Source of the DNA: Bradyrhizobium sp. CCBAU 51627 | GTDB taxonomy: Bacteria; Pseudomonadota; Alphaproteobacteria; Rhizobiales; Xanthobacteraceae | Length of the DNA stretch: 64,000 nucleotides | Assembly: GCF_028128765.1 (NCBI RefSeq) | Contig: NZ_LBJG01000005.1 | Span: 1-64,000, forward strand | Reading direction: 5' to 3' | Shown here: positions 1 to 7,561 of the stretch, in pieces | Position numbering within the stretch: the first letter of the stretch is position 1 | Layout: each line of letters starts with the position of its first letter | Notes under the pieces: generated by a model | The model's database searches: none | Seen by the model: only the letters and a program-made list of their open reading frames with translations | Told to the model about the DNA's origin: nothing | Made by a program: the position numbers and the translations under genes

Positions 1-1
1 G

Positions 2-1180
2 GACAGTAACGGCACGGCAGCGAGCGGTCAGTTCGTGGTCAACGGTGCGCCCCAGACCGGCGGCCATGAGATCGACGTCACGCCGGCCAACGTTGGAACC
101 ACGGTGTTTGATGTAGGCACGGCCGGCGGCACCGACACGCTGTGGGCGCAGCTGTTGCAGAACGACGGAAGCGTGACCGGCTGGCAGCAGTTCACGATCA
201 GCGTGCCGGTACCGACCCTGAGCGTATCGAGCGTGGGCAGCGCGATGGCGGGCCAGATCATCAACCTGTCGAACCTGGTGACGATCGCCGATCTCGGCAG
301 CGCCGGCTATCAGAAGCTGGAGCTGTGGGACAGTAACGGCACGGCATCCGGCGGGCAGTTCAAGATCAACGGCGTAGTCCAGACCGGAGGCCACGAGATC
401 GACGTCAGCCCGGCAAACGTGTCCACCGCCGTATTCCTCGCTGGGTCGTCCGGCGGCACCGACACGCTGTGGGCGCAGCTGGTGCGGAACGACGGGAGCG
501 TGACCGGCTGGCAGCAGTTCTCGGTTGCCGTGCCGACACCCACGCTGAGCGTCGCCAGCATCGGCAACGCCACCGCTGGCCAGACGATCGGCCTGTCGAG
601 CCTCATGAGTATTGCCGACCCCGGCAACGCCGGGTACCAGAAGCTACAATTGTGGGACTCCGACGGCACGCCGGCGGGCGGGGAGTTTTTGATCAACGGC
701 GTGGCTCAGACCGGTGGCCATACCATCAATGTCCCGTCGGGTGCCAACGTGGTCTACGCTGCCGGCACCTCGGCCGGGACCGACACGATGTGGGCCCAGC
801 TGATCCAGGACAATGGTGCGGCCAGCGGCTGGCAGCCGTTCACAGTGACGGTACCGAACCCGACACTGGCCGTGCACAACTTTGGGACAGCAACTCCCGG
901 CCAGACCATCGCGCTCTCCAGCCTGGTGACGATCGCCGATCCCGGCAATGCCGGCTACCGGATGCTGGAGCTGTGGGATTCGTTCGGCACTGCGGCGACC
1001 GGACAGTTCGTGGTCAACGGGTCGGCCCAGACCGGCGGCCATGAGATCGACGTGTCACCGGCCAATGTCGCCAACGTGGTGTTCAACGAAGGCACCACCG
1101 GCAACACTGACACGCTGTGGGCGCAGCTTCTGCTCAACAACGGCACCACCACCGGCTGGCAGCAGTTCACGGTGGTCGAT
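2..1180 (+). repeat. In-frame tandem repeats of about 108 codons
   Basis: Successive modules start near 215, 542 and 863, spaced 327 and 321 bases, after a partial first copy. The stretches encoding DTLWAQL and the following GWQQF are almost base-identical between the copies at about 130-190 and 460-520, while other parts of each module have diverged. This points to recent duplication or gene conversion within the gene. Confidence 0.8.
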
Positions 1181-1561
1181 CCCATCACGATCGACGAGGG
1201 CGCCACGCTCGAGCTCGCCCACGCCTATGCCGGTCATGCGATCTTTGCAGGCTCGAGTGGCACGCTGCAGCTCGACGATGCCGCCGATTTCAGCGGCACC
1301 GTGGCCGGCATGGCCGGGACCGACACGCTCGATCTCAGGGACATCAGCTTCGGCTGCAGCACAAAGCTCGGCTACACCGCCAACGCGGCGAATACGGGAG
1401 GCACCTTGAGCCTCAGCGATGGCACCCACGCGGCCGAGATCTCCTTGCTCGGCCAGTATGTTGCCAGCAGCTTCGTGACGTACGGCGATGGTCAGGGAGG
1501 CACCCAGATCCAGTTGCATCCCGACCCGGTCGCCATGCTTGCACACCCGCAGCACGCCTGA
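2..1561 (+). CDS. Large tandem-repeat, probably secreted protein (3' part only)
   Basis: The reading frame is open from the left edge, so the gene begins before the window; 519 residues are visible. They form roughly three and a half copies of a ~108-residue module, each carrying LWDS-GT, QTGGH-I-V, GTDTLWAQL or close variants, and GWQ-F. A different C-terminal domain of ~125 residues (from about base 1183) contains a GTDTLDLRDI motif and LLGQYVASSFVTYGDGQGGT. From general knowledge, such C-terminal modules end long repeat proteins in Bradyrhizobium that are usually thought to leave the cell by type I secretion. An adhesin or surface role is inference. No enzyme motif is visible. The module copies are very similar at DNA level, so copy number may vary between strains. 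Confidence 0.75.
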   Translation, partial: DSNGTAASGQFVVNGAPQTGGHEIDVTPANVGTTVFDVGTAGGTDTLWAQLLQNDGSVTGWQQFTISVPVPTLSVSSVGSAMAGQIINLSNLVTIADLGSAGYQKLELWDSNGTASGGQFKINGVVQTGGHEIDVSPANVSTAVFLAGSSGGTDTLWAQLVRNDGSVTGWQQFSVAVPTPTLSVASIGNATAGQTIGLSSLMSIADPGNAGYQKLQLWDSDGTPAGGEFLINGVAQTGGHTINVPSGANVVYAAGTSAGTDTMWAQLIQDNGAASGWQPFTVTVPNPTLAVHNFGTATPGQTIALSSLVTIADPGNAGYRMLELWDSFGTAATGQFVVNGSAQTGGHEIDVSPANVANVVFNEGTTGNTDTLWAQLLLNNGTTTGWQQFTVVDPITIDEGATLELAHAYAGHAIFAGSSGTLQLDDAADFSGTVAGMAGTDTLDLRDISFGCSTKLGYTANAANTGGTLSLSDGTHAAEISLLGQYVASSFVTYGDGQGGTQIQLHPDPVAMLAHPQHA

Positions 1562-1606
1562 GGCCGACAGGTCCGCTCCTGATACGCTGCCTTGCAGATA
1601 CGAAGC

Positions 1607-1632
1607 GGCGCACCGTTCGGGAACGATGCGCC
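1607..1632. terminator. Hairpin between convergent genes
   Basis: GGCGCA-C-CGTTC pairs with GAACG-A-TGCGCC around a two-base loop, giving 11 base pairs interrupted by one mismatch. It lies between the ends of the repeat protein (1561) and the hydrolase (1642), so it could terminate both. There is only a weak T-run (CTGGTTT) on the plus side. Confidence 0.45.
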
Positions 1633-1641
1633 CTGGTTTGA

Positions 1642-2262
1642 TCATGCCGCTTTCGCACTGGCGTTGCCGATCCAGTTGCGGGCGAGCGTTACGTCGGCTT
1701 GCGACAATTGATGGCCTGCCGGCAGGACCTTGTGATCCACTCGCGCACCTGCTTCCGACAATAGCCCCGCGAGCCTGGCCGAATCGCCAGCCGGCACGAT
1801 CGGGTCGCTTTGCCCGGACAGCAGCAGCACCGGCTTGCCGCCAAGCTCCGCCTTGGGTGGATCCGACAGCGGCACCATCGCGCGCAGCAGCACCGCACCG
1901 GCGAGCATGTCGGGCCTCAGCAGCAACAGCGCGGCCGCGATGTTGGCGCCGTTGGAGAAGCCGACCGCGACAGGCGCGGCGATGCCGTAACGCTTGCGCG
2001 CCTCCGCGACGAAATCGCCCAGCTCGAGCGCACGCCGACGGACGTCGTCCTCGTCGAATACCCCTTCCGCAAGGCGACGGAAGAAGCGCGGCATGCCGTG
2101 CTCGAGCACGCGGCCGCGCGGCGAGAGCAGGGCGGAGCCCGGCGAGATCATCTTGCCGAGCCCGAGCAGATCGTTCTCGTCACCGCCGGTGCCGTGCAGC
2201 AGCAGGAGCGGAGGGGAGCCCGCGCTGGTCGCGGGCTCGAAGCGATGGATGAACTCGGTCAT
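1642..2262 (-). CDS. Alpha/beta hydrolase, phospholipase/carboxylesterase family (MhqD-like)
   Basis: This 206-residue protein has the compact carboxylesterase fold: an oxyanion-hole LHGTGGDEND near residues 22-31, nucleophile motif GFSNG with Ser103, acid in SGQSDP (Asp153) and base in PAGHQ (His184). The length is normal for the family. Its start overlaps the stop of the upstream dioxygenase-like gene by four bases (ATGA), indicating translational coupling. The same pairing occurs as MhqD with MhqO in Bacillus, where the genes respond to quinones. A role in hydrolysing products of quinone or aromatic detoxification is inferred from that pairing. No signal peptide is visible, so it should be cytoplasmic. 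Confidence 0.85.
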   Translation of the reverse strand: MTEFIHRFEPATSAGSPPLLLLHGTGGDENDLLGLGKMISPGSALLSPRGRVLEHGMPRFFRRLAEGVFDEDDVRRRALELGDFVAEARKRYGIAAPVAVGFSNGANIAAALLLLRPDMLAGAVLLRAMVPLSDPPKAELGGKPVLLLSGQSDPIVPAGDSARLAGLLSEAGARVDHKVLPAGHQLSQADVTLARNWIGNASAKAA

Positions 2263-3197
2263 GACGCGGTCGCTTCCAGGCTCGGCAGCACGCCTTCGAT
2301 CTGCTTGCGATGCTGTTCGAGGAAAGCAGGCAGCTTCAGGTCACGTCCGAGCGTTGCGACGGGTTCGTCCACGGCAAAGCCGGGGATATCGGTCGCGATC
2401 TCGAACAGCACACCGCCGGGCTCGCGGAAATAGATCGAGCGGAAGTAGTTGCGATCCCGCTGCTCGGTCGGATGCAGGCCGTGATTGCTCACGAGCTTCT
2501 CGGCCATCTTGCCCTGCTCGGCGTCGTCGGCCGCGCGGAAGGCGATGTGGTGCACAGAGCCGCCGCCCTGATGTCCCCGCAGAAAGCCCTTGGCCTCGTA
2601 GATATCGACGACGCTGCCTTCGGCATCGCCTGATGCCTTGAAGCGGATCACCGAGCCTTCGCGTCCCGTCTCCTTGAAGCCGAGCACGTCGGTGAGGATG
2701 GCGGCCGTCTTGGCCGCGCTGTCGAGCAACAGGGTCACGCCATGGAAGCCGCGGATCGCGTGCTCGGCCGGCACGTCGCCATTGCTCCAGCCCGGCTCGT
2801 TCTCGGCGCCGGGGACGCCGACGAGCGCGAGCGCCATGCCGTCAGGATCGGTGAACGGCAGCACGGATTCGCCGAAGCGCTTTTCAAGCGCCTCGTAAGC
2901 AATGCCCTTCTCGGTGAAGCGCTGGGTCCAGTAGCCGAGCGAACGCTGCGGCACGCGAAAGGCGGTCTGATGGGTCTCGCCGACGCCGCGGCGGCCGGGC
3001 GACACGCCGGCCCAGGGAAAGAAAGTCAGGATGGTGCCGGGGCGCCCGGTCTCGTCGCCATAATAGAAATGATAGGTGCCGGGATCGTCGAAATTGACCG
3101 TCTTCTTGACGAAGCGCAGGCCAAGGTCCCGGGTGTAGAAGCCGAAATTGCGGATGGGATCGCCGGCAATCGCGGTGACATGGTGCAGTCCAGACAT
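2259..3197 (-). CDS. Ring-cleaving dioxygenase-like VOC protein (MhqO-like)
   Basis: This 312-residue protein has two vicinal-oxygen-chelate modules: the first starts LHHVTAIAGDP, the second at about residue 149 (IRGFHGVTLLL). Candidate metal ligands are His5/His6, the histidines of SVHHIAF (216/217) and Glu266 in GGVLFEIATD. Length and motifs match the MhqO/MhqA ring-cleaving dioxygenase group, whose members are linked to breakdown of hydroquinone-type compounds. It is the first gene of a two-gene unit with the hydrolase and is divergent from a LysR regulator across 128 bases. The substrate is unknown. Confidence 0.85.
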   Translation of the reverse strand: MSGLHHVTAIAGDPIRNFGFYTRDLGLRFVKKTVNFDDPGTYHFYYGDETGRPGTILTFFPWAGVSPGRRGVGETHQTAFRVPQRSLGYWTQRFTEKGIAYEALEKRFGESVLPFTDPDGMALALVGVPGAENEPGWSNGDVPAEHAIRGFHGVTLLLDSAAKTAAILTDVLGFKETGREGSVIRFKASGDAEGSVVDIYEAKGFLRGHQGGGSVHHIAFRAADDAEQGKMAEKLVSNHGLHPTEQRDRNYFRSIYFREPGGVLFEIATDIPGFAVDEPVATLGRDLKLPAFLEQHRKQIEGVLPSLEATAS

Positions 3198-3255
3198 TGT
3201 CGTCCTCCTGAAATCGGGAGCGGTCTTGCTCTGGGCGGAAATATTGTTCTGCTTT

Positions 3256-3311
3256 GGATTGGAGACAATCCATGCAAATATGACGGCTATGTCTACGATT
3301 TGGAAACAATC
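3256..3311. promoter_or_regulatory. Paired LysR operator-like palindromes
   Basis: GGATTG-GAGA-CAATCC at 3256-3271 is a perfect six-base inverted repeat. A related GATTTGGAAACAATC lies at 3297-3311. Their centres are about 41 bases apart, close to four helical turns, on the same DNA face. They lie in the 128-base divergent gap between the dioxygenase-like gene and the LysR gene, the second abutting the LysR start. Paired ATTG-N-CAAT sites are typical of LysR regulators. Binding is inference. Confidence 0.55.
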
Positions 3312-3325
3312 ATCGGTGCGGTCGC

Positions 3326-4222
3326 TTGGATAAGGTCGCCAGCCTCCGGGCGTTCGTCAAAGTGGTCGGAAGCGGCAGTTTTGCCGAAGCCGGCCGCCAG
3401 CTGCGGCTGTCGCGCTCGGCGATCAGCAAGTACATCGCCGACCTCGAGGAGAGCCTCGGCGTCCAGCTCCTGAACCGCACCACCCGCCACGCCAGTCCGA
3501 CCGAGAATGGCCAGCGCTATTTCGAGCGGGCGGTTGTCATCCTCTCGGAGATCGAAGCAGCGGATCAGGCGGTGACGCAGGCCCAGTCGGCGCCACGCGG
3601 CCTGTTGCGCGTCAACGCGCCGATGTCGTTCGGCACGATGCGGCTCGGGCCTGTGCTCGCGGACTTCATGGCAGCGTACCCGGAGCTTCAGCTCCAGATC
3701 GTGCTCAGCGACGATCTGCTCGATCCCGTCCAGGACGGCTTTGACGTAACCTTGCGGATCGCAGATCTGGAATCTTCGAGTTTGATCGCGCGGAAAATCA
3801 TGCCGGTGAAACGCATGATCTGCGCCTCGCCCGATTATCTCGCGCATCACGGTACGCCTGGTCATCCGCAGGATTTACGCGAGCACGCGTCGTTGACCTA
3901 CGGCTTCCTGTTGACGGGCAATCAGTGGAAGCTGACCGGCCGCGATGGCGATCACTGGATCCAGCCGGCCTGGTCGCTATGCGTCAACAACGCCGAGGTG
4001 CTGCGCGATGCCGCAATCAAGGGCAGGGGACTCGCGCTGCTGCCCGACTTCATCGCCGCGGATGCCCTGCGCAAAGGCGAGCTGCGGACCGTGCTGGAAG
4101 ACTATTCCGCCCCGCCGCTCGCGCTCTACGCGGTCTATCCGCCGACGCGGCATCTATCGGTGAAGGTGCGGCTGTTCATCGATTTTCTGGTCGATCGGTT
4201 TGGGCGGGAGGAGGAGGGCTAA
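3326..4222 (+). CDS. LysR-family transcriptional regulator
   Basis: This 298-residue protein has an N-terminal winged helix-turn-helix (about residues 1-60, with GSFAEAGRQLRLSRSAISKYI) and a C-terminal type-2 periplasmic-binding-like effector domain beginning near SAPRGLLRVNAPMSFG. The length is standard. The start is TTG; the next in-frame ATG would cut into the DNA-binding domain. It is divergent from the dioxygenase-hydrolase pair, so it probably controls that pair and itself through the palindromes at 3256-3311. The ligand is unknown; a quinone or catechol would fit the neighbours. Confidence 0.9.
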   Translation: MDKVASLRAFVKVVGSGSFAEAGRQLRLSRSAISKYIADLEESLGVQLLNRTTRHASPTENGQRYFERAVVILSEIEAADQAVTQAQSAPRGLLRVNAPMSFGTMRLGPVLADFMAAYPELQLQIVLSDDLLDPVQDGFDVTLRIADLESSSLIARKIMPVKRMICASPDYLAHHGTPGHPQDLREHASLTYGFLLTGNQWKLTGRDGDHWIQPAWSLCVNNAEVLRDAAIKGRGLALLPDFIAADALRKGELRTVLEDYSAPPLALYAVYPPTRHLSVKVRLFIDFLVDRFGREEEG

Positions 4223-4235
4223 GGGCCAGCTCGCA

Positions 4236-4318
4236 GGATGGGTAGAGCGCCAGCGAAACCCATCAATCCCTCCGCCTGTGACGAGGTATGATGGGTTTCG
4301 CAATGGCTCAACCCATCC
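4236..4318. repeat. Interspersed palindromic element between convergent genes
   Basis: The 30-base arm at 4236-4265 matches the reverse complement of 4289-4318 at 25 positions, around a 23-base loop. Each arm is itself a smaller palindrome (GGATGGGT against ACCCATC), so the transcript can fold as one long hairpin or a cloverleaf. It sits between two convergent genes and may serve as a two-way terminator. Similar GATGGGTTTCGC palindromes recur in Bradyrhizobium genomes; that is background knowledge, not shown here. Confidence 0.75.
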
Positions 4319-4327
4319 TACGAACTG

Positions 4328-5335
4328 TCATTCGACTACGTCATCCGCTTGAGCCAAGATGGTCGCCGGCAAAGTGACTCCTGACGCCTTCGCCGTCCTC
4401 AGATTGACGACGAGGTGGAATTTCGTTCCCTGAAATATCGGAATGTCTCCGGCGGGCGTGCCGTTTAGAATGAGGTTGGCGTAGTCTGCCGCGTGTCGAT
4501 AGAGCTCCGCAAAATCGACTCCATAGGACATCAGACCACCCACGTCGACAAAATCGCGAAAGCCGTAAATGGCTGGCGACCGACGCTTTGCGATCAGATC
4601 AACGATCAATTTTCGTTGGACAAAGTTTTCTGGACTGCTGTCCACCAGGATGGCTTGTGCTTGCTCGAAGGTTCCAAATACTGCTTCGTACTCGGACGGC
4701 TCGAAAGGTCCGCGCAACAGGGAGCCAACATGTGTCATTGAATTCTGGCGGAGCCCTTCCCTGATGGCCTCGCCCACCGAGCCCTGCCATAAGGCTTCTG
4801 TCGCGACGACTGCAACGCGCGATGCGGTCGGCGCAATCTCCCGCAGGAAAGCGATCCTCTTGCCCCAAATTTCGAGACCAGCATCCAGACTAATGCCGGT
4901 GATGTTGCCGCCCGGCCGGGCGACATTCGACACCACACCCGAGGTGAGTGGATCGCTGACGACAGCGATAATGGGTATTGTCTTCGTTGCTGTCTTGAAG
5001 CCAAGTGCGAAGCGAAGGCCTGGAGACAATATCAAGTCGGGCGCTTCGGCGACAGCTTGGCTGATCACGGTCTCGTAGCGATCTGGATTGCCCGCTGCCG
5101 AAAAGCGCAGGACAGTTAGATTTTTGCCTTCCACGTAACCGAGGCGGCGGAGCCCTGTCAGGAATGCCGGGAAGGCGGGGATCGTCGAAGTTTCCGAGAT
5201 TTCCGAGACTGGCGAGTTCGTCGCGACGACGGCTACGCGATATCGCTTATCTGCCTCAGCCGCTCGCAGCCTGCTTGCCACCGGCGCGGCGAGCAATCCA
5301 GCGAGCAGATGGCGACGGTCAATACCCAACGTCAT
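4328..5335 (-). CDS. ABC-type substrate-binding protein, COG2984-like (orphan)
   Basis: This 335-residue protein has a twin-arginine-like leader (DRRHLLAGLLAAP) ending near Leu-Arg-Ala-Ala-Glu. The mature part has a periplasmic-binding fold with LRRLGYVEGKNL, a hallmark of the YtrE/TrpX-like COG2984 group, and GVVSNVARPGGNITGI, also typical. No permease or ATPase gene is adjacent, so it either works with a transporter encoded elsewhere or has a sensory role. Rhizobia carry many such orphan copies. The ligand cannot be predicted. Confidence 0.8.
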   Translation of the reverse strand: MTLGIDRRHLLAGLLAAPVASRLRAAEADKRYRVAVVATNSPVSEISETSTIPAFPAFLTGLRRLGYVEGKNLTVLRFSAAGNPDRYETVISQAVAEAPDLILSPGLRFALGFKTATKTIPIIAVVSDPLTSGVVSNVARPGGNITGISLDAGLEIWGKRIAFLREIAPTASRVAVVATEALWQGSVGEAIREGLRQNSMTHVGSLLRGPFEPSEYEAVFGTFEQAQAILVDSSPENFVQRKLIVDLIAKRRSPAIYGFRDFVDVGGLMSYGVDFAELYRHAADYANLILNGTPAGDIPIFQGTKFHLVVNLRTAKASGVTLPATILAQADDVVE

Positions 5336-5490
5336 GCAGTATGCCTGTCATCGGTTGGCGCGCCCCGCAACGTAACATGTGGCGGCAGGACGGAGGGCGC
5401 CTGCTGAAGATCGCGGCTCAGCAGAATACAATAGAATTGCCCTAGCTTTGAAGACGAAACCAGGAATGGCAGCAGGTTGTCCAGCGGCAG

Positions 5491-5509
5491 CCGCCGAGTT
5501 AGTCGGCGG
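5491..5509 (-). terminator. Hairpin downstream of bluB
   Basis: CCGCCGA and TCGGCGG form a seven-pair GC-rich stem around GTTAG, directly beyond the bluB stop codon. There is no T-run on the minus strand, so it may be a rho-assisted end or an mRNA-stabilising structure. Confidence 0.4.
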
Positions 5510-5517
5510 TGTTCTCA

Positions 5518-6150
5518 TTATCGCTTTAGCGTGAACTCCTGCGCACTCCGCCGATGTTCCCATTTCTCCTTCTCCAGCTCGGGCTGGTCGCATTCCGCCT
5601 CGGGATAGCCGATGCAGAGATAGGCGATGAACTTCCAGGAGGTGGGCACGTCGAGCACCTCGTGGATGCGCTCCGGATTGAGGATCGAGACCCAACCGAG
5701 GCCGATGCCCTCGGCGCGCGCGGCGAGCCACATCGCGGTGATCGCCGCGACCACGGAATATTCTGTTGTCTCCGGCATGGTGGTGCGGCCGAGACCGTGG
5801 CCGATGTCGCTGGCCTTGTCGGCAAAGACTGCGAGATGCGCTGGTGCCTGTTCGAGACCCGAGAGCTTGAGTGCGGCATAGCGGCCGGCGCGCTCGCCGG
5901 AATAGCAATTCAGTGCGTCGGCGTTGCAGGCTTTGAAGTCGTCGATCACGGCACGGCGCCGCGCGGCATCGTCGACGATGACGAAGCGCCACGGCTGACT
6001 GAGGCCGACCGAGGGCGACAGGCAGGCCGTCGCGATCAGCCGCTCCACGGCACCGTCGGGCAGCGCTGTGGTGCGAAAGTGGCGCACGTCGCGGCGCCAC
6101 ACGAACAGCTCGCGCAATTGCCGGCGGAAGATGTCGTCGAACGCGACCAT
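5518..6150 (-). CDS. bluB: 5,6-dimethylbenzimidazole synthase
   Basis: BluB breaks down reduced FMN with oxygen to make 5,6-dimethylbenzimidazole, the lower ligand of B12. The 210-residue protein has the nitroreductase-like fold with WRRDVRHFRTTALP near the N-terminus, SPSVGLSQPWRFV around residues 45-58 and GLGWVSILNPE near 150, all characteristic of BluB. It is the last gene of a minus-strand unit cobU-cobS-bluB, three bases after cobS, which places lower-ligand synthesis with its attachment. Requirement for oxygen fits the aerobic cob pathway next door. Confidence 0.92.
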   Translation of the reverse strand: MVAFDDIFRRQLRELFVWRRDVRHFRTTALPDGAVERLIATACLSPSVGLSQPWRFVIVDDAARRRAVIDDFKACNADALNCYSGERAGRYAALKLSGLEQAPAHLAVFADKASDIGHGLGRTTMPETTEYSVVAAITAMWLAARAEGIGLGWVSILNPERIHEVLDVPTSWKFIAYLCIGYPEAECDQPELEKEKWEHRRSAQEFTLKR

Positions 6151-6153
6151 GAT

Positions 6154-6939
6154 TCATCCTCCCGCGTGAACGAAGCTTGCGGCGACCAGCAGGATCAGGA
6201 TCTCGCATGCCTGCTCGAACGCGCCGAGGATGTCGCCGGTCTGTCCGCCGATCTGACGGATGGCGAGCCGCGCCAGGACGAGCCCTGCGAGCGACAGCAG
6301 GATCAGTCCTGCGAGGGCCTTGCCCGGTCCGAGTGCCAGCGTGAGAGCGAGCGTTCCAAGCGCGAAGGAGGCGGCCACGCTGCGGCCCGGCGGCGCTCCG
6401 GCACTCGCCGACAGTCCGTCCGGTCGCGCCGGGGCGACCAGCGACATGAAAGCCGGCACGCCCGCGCGCGCCGCGGCATGCGCAGCGATCAACGCCAGTG
6501 TGACGGCGGAGGGCCTGCCGATCGCCGCGAGCGCGCTCCAGCGCAGACCGAACGAGAGGATCAACGCGCAGACGCCGTAAGCGCCGATCCGGCTGTCGCG
6601 CATGATCTCGAGCTTGCGCTCGCGCGTCCGCCCGCCGCCGAACCCGTCGGCGGTGTCGGCAAGCCCGTCCTCGTGCAGCGCGCCGGTGACGAGGGTGGTG
6701 GTGGCGAGTGCGAGCAGGGCGGCCACGCCTGGTGCCAGTCCCAGTTTGCTCGCGAGGGAATAGGATGCCGCGCCGGCAATGCCCACCAGCAATCCCGCGG
6801 CCGGCAGTGCCCAGGTCGCGCGTGCGATCGCGCCATCGCCGGCCGGCTTCGCCGAGGCCACCGGCACGATCGTGACGAAGGACGTCGCGATCCTGAGATC
6901 GGCGATGATGTCTTTGATGAGTTCGGCGCGCGGCATCAT
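6154..6939 (-). CDS. cobS: Adenosylcobinamide-GDP ribazoletransferase
   Basis: This enzyme (also named CobV) joins alpha-ribazole to adenosylcobinamide-GDP at the membrane, completing cobalamin. The 261-residue protein has several hydrophobic segments and the family signature ALHEDGLADTADGFGGG (about residues 87-103), whose acidic residues bind metal and substrate. The start chosen is the ATG at 6939, which overlaps the cobU stop (ATGATGA); the adjacent ATG three bases on is an alternative. A much longer frame extends upstream through cobU but is not supported. It should not be confused with the chelatase subunit also called CobS. Confidence 0.9.
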   Translation of the reverse strand: MMPRAELIKDIIADLRIATSFVTIVPVASAKPAGDGAIARATWALPAAGLLVGIAGAASYSLASKLGLAPGVAALLALATTTLVTGALHEDGLADTADGFGGGRTRERKLEIMRDSRIGAYGVCALILSFGLRWSALAAIGRPSAVTLALIAAHAAARAGVPAFMSLVAPARPDGLSASAGAPPGRSVAASFALGTLALTLALGPGKALAGLILLSLAGLVLARLAIRQIGGQTGDILGAFEQACEILILLVAASFVHAGG

Positions 6940-7439
6940 TTCAGTCTCATCGGCAGGCCGGCGACGACGAACTCGACTTCGTCGGCAGCGGCCGCCATGG
7001 TTTGATTCATGATCCCGGCGGCATCGCGAAAGCTGCGCGCCAGCGCGTTGTCGGGCACGATGCCAAGTCCAACTTCGTTGGTGACGAAGACGACGGGGCC
7101 GTTGAGGCCGGGCAGGGCAGCGGCAAGCTCGCTCACCTCGCGTTCCCAGTCGCGCCCGGCAAGCATCAAATTGGATAGCCACAGCGTCAGGCAATCGACG
7201 AGCCGCGCGCCGCCGCCGTCGGTTGCGGCCAGCGCAGCCAAAAGATCGAGCGGCACCTCGCGCTCGATCCACTCAGTTCCGCGCCGCGTGCGATGCCTGG
7301 CGATGCGCGCCTCCATTTCGGCGTCCAGCGCCTCGGCCGTCGCGACATAGACGGGTTGCCCGGGAAAGGCTCGCGTGCGCGTTTCCGCGCGCTTGCTTTT
7401 GCCCGATCGCGCTCCGCCCGTGATCAAGATGACGGCCAT
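6936..7439 (-). CDS. cobU: Bifunctional adenosylcobinamide kinase / cobinamide-phosphate guanylyltransferase
   Basis: CobU (CobP) phosphorylates adenosylcobinamide and then transfers GMP from GTP to it, activating it for ribazole attachment. The 167-residue protein has a P-loop at the N-terminus (TGGARSGKS, residues 7-15), the following YVATAEALDAEM segment carrying the family's nucleotide-binding region, and VFVTNEVGLGIVP near residue 118. Length is normal. It is first in the cobU-cobS-bluB unit and divergent from cobD. The gap to the chosen cobD start is 122 bases and probably holds both promoters. Confidence 0.92.
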   Translation of the reverse strand: MAVILITGGARSGKSKRAETRTRAFPGQPVYVATAEALDAEMEARIARHRTRRGTEWIEREVPLDLLAALAATDGGGARLVDCLTLWLSNLMLAGRDWEREVSELAAALPGLNGPVVFVTNEVGLGIVPDNALARSFRDAAGIMNQTMAAAADEVEFVVAGLPMRLK

Positions 7440-7561
7440 GAAGGTCTCCTGTGGACCTGACTAATCACCAATCGCGGCCAAAGACAAAGCCGAAATCAGG
7501 TCGCCGGGGGCTTGCGCTCCGCCCTCGCTTTGCGCAACAGGAGCGGGCACAGGAGACAGGC

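Noticed and set aside
5554..7005. A 483-codon plus-strand open frame
   Set aside because: It is antisense to bluB, cobS and cobU, all of which have clear motifs.
7451..7561. N-terminal extension of cobD from GTG 7451
   Set aside because: The extension is basic and unlike CobD/CbiB, and would leave 11 bases to the divergent cobU; GTG 7562 has a proper ribosome site.
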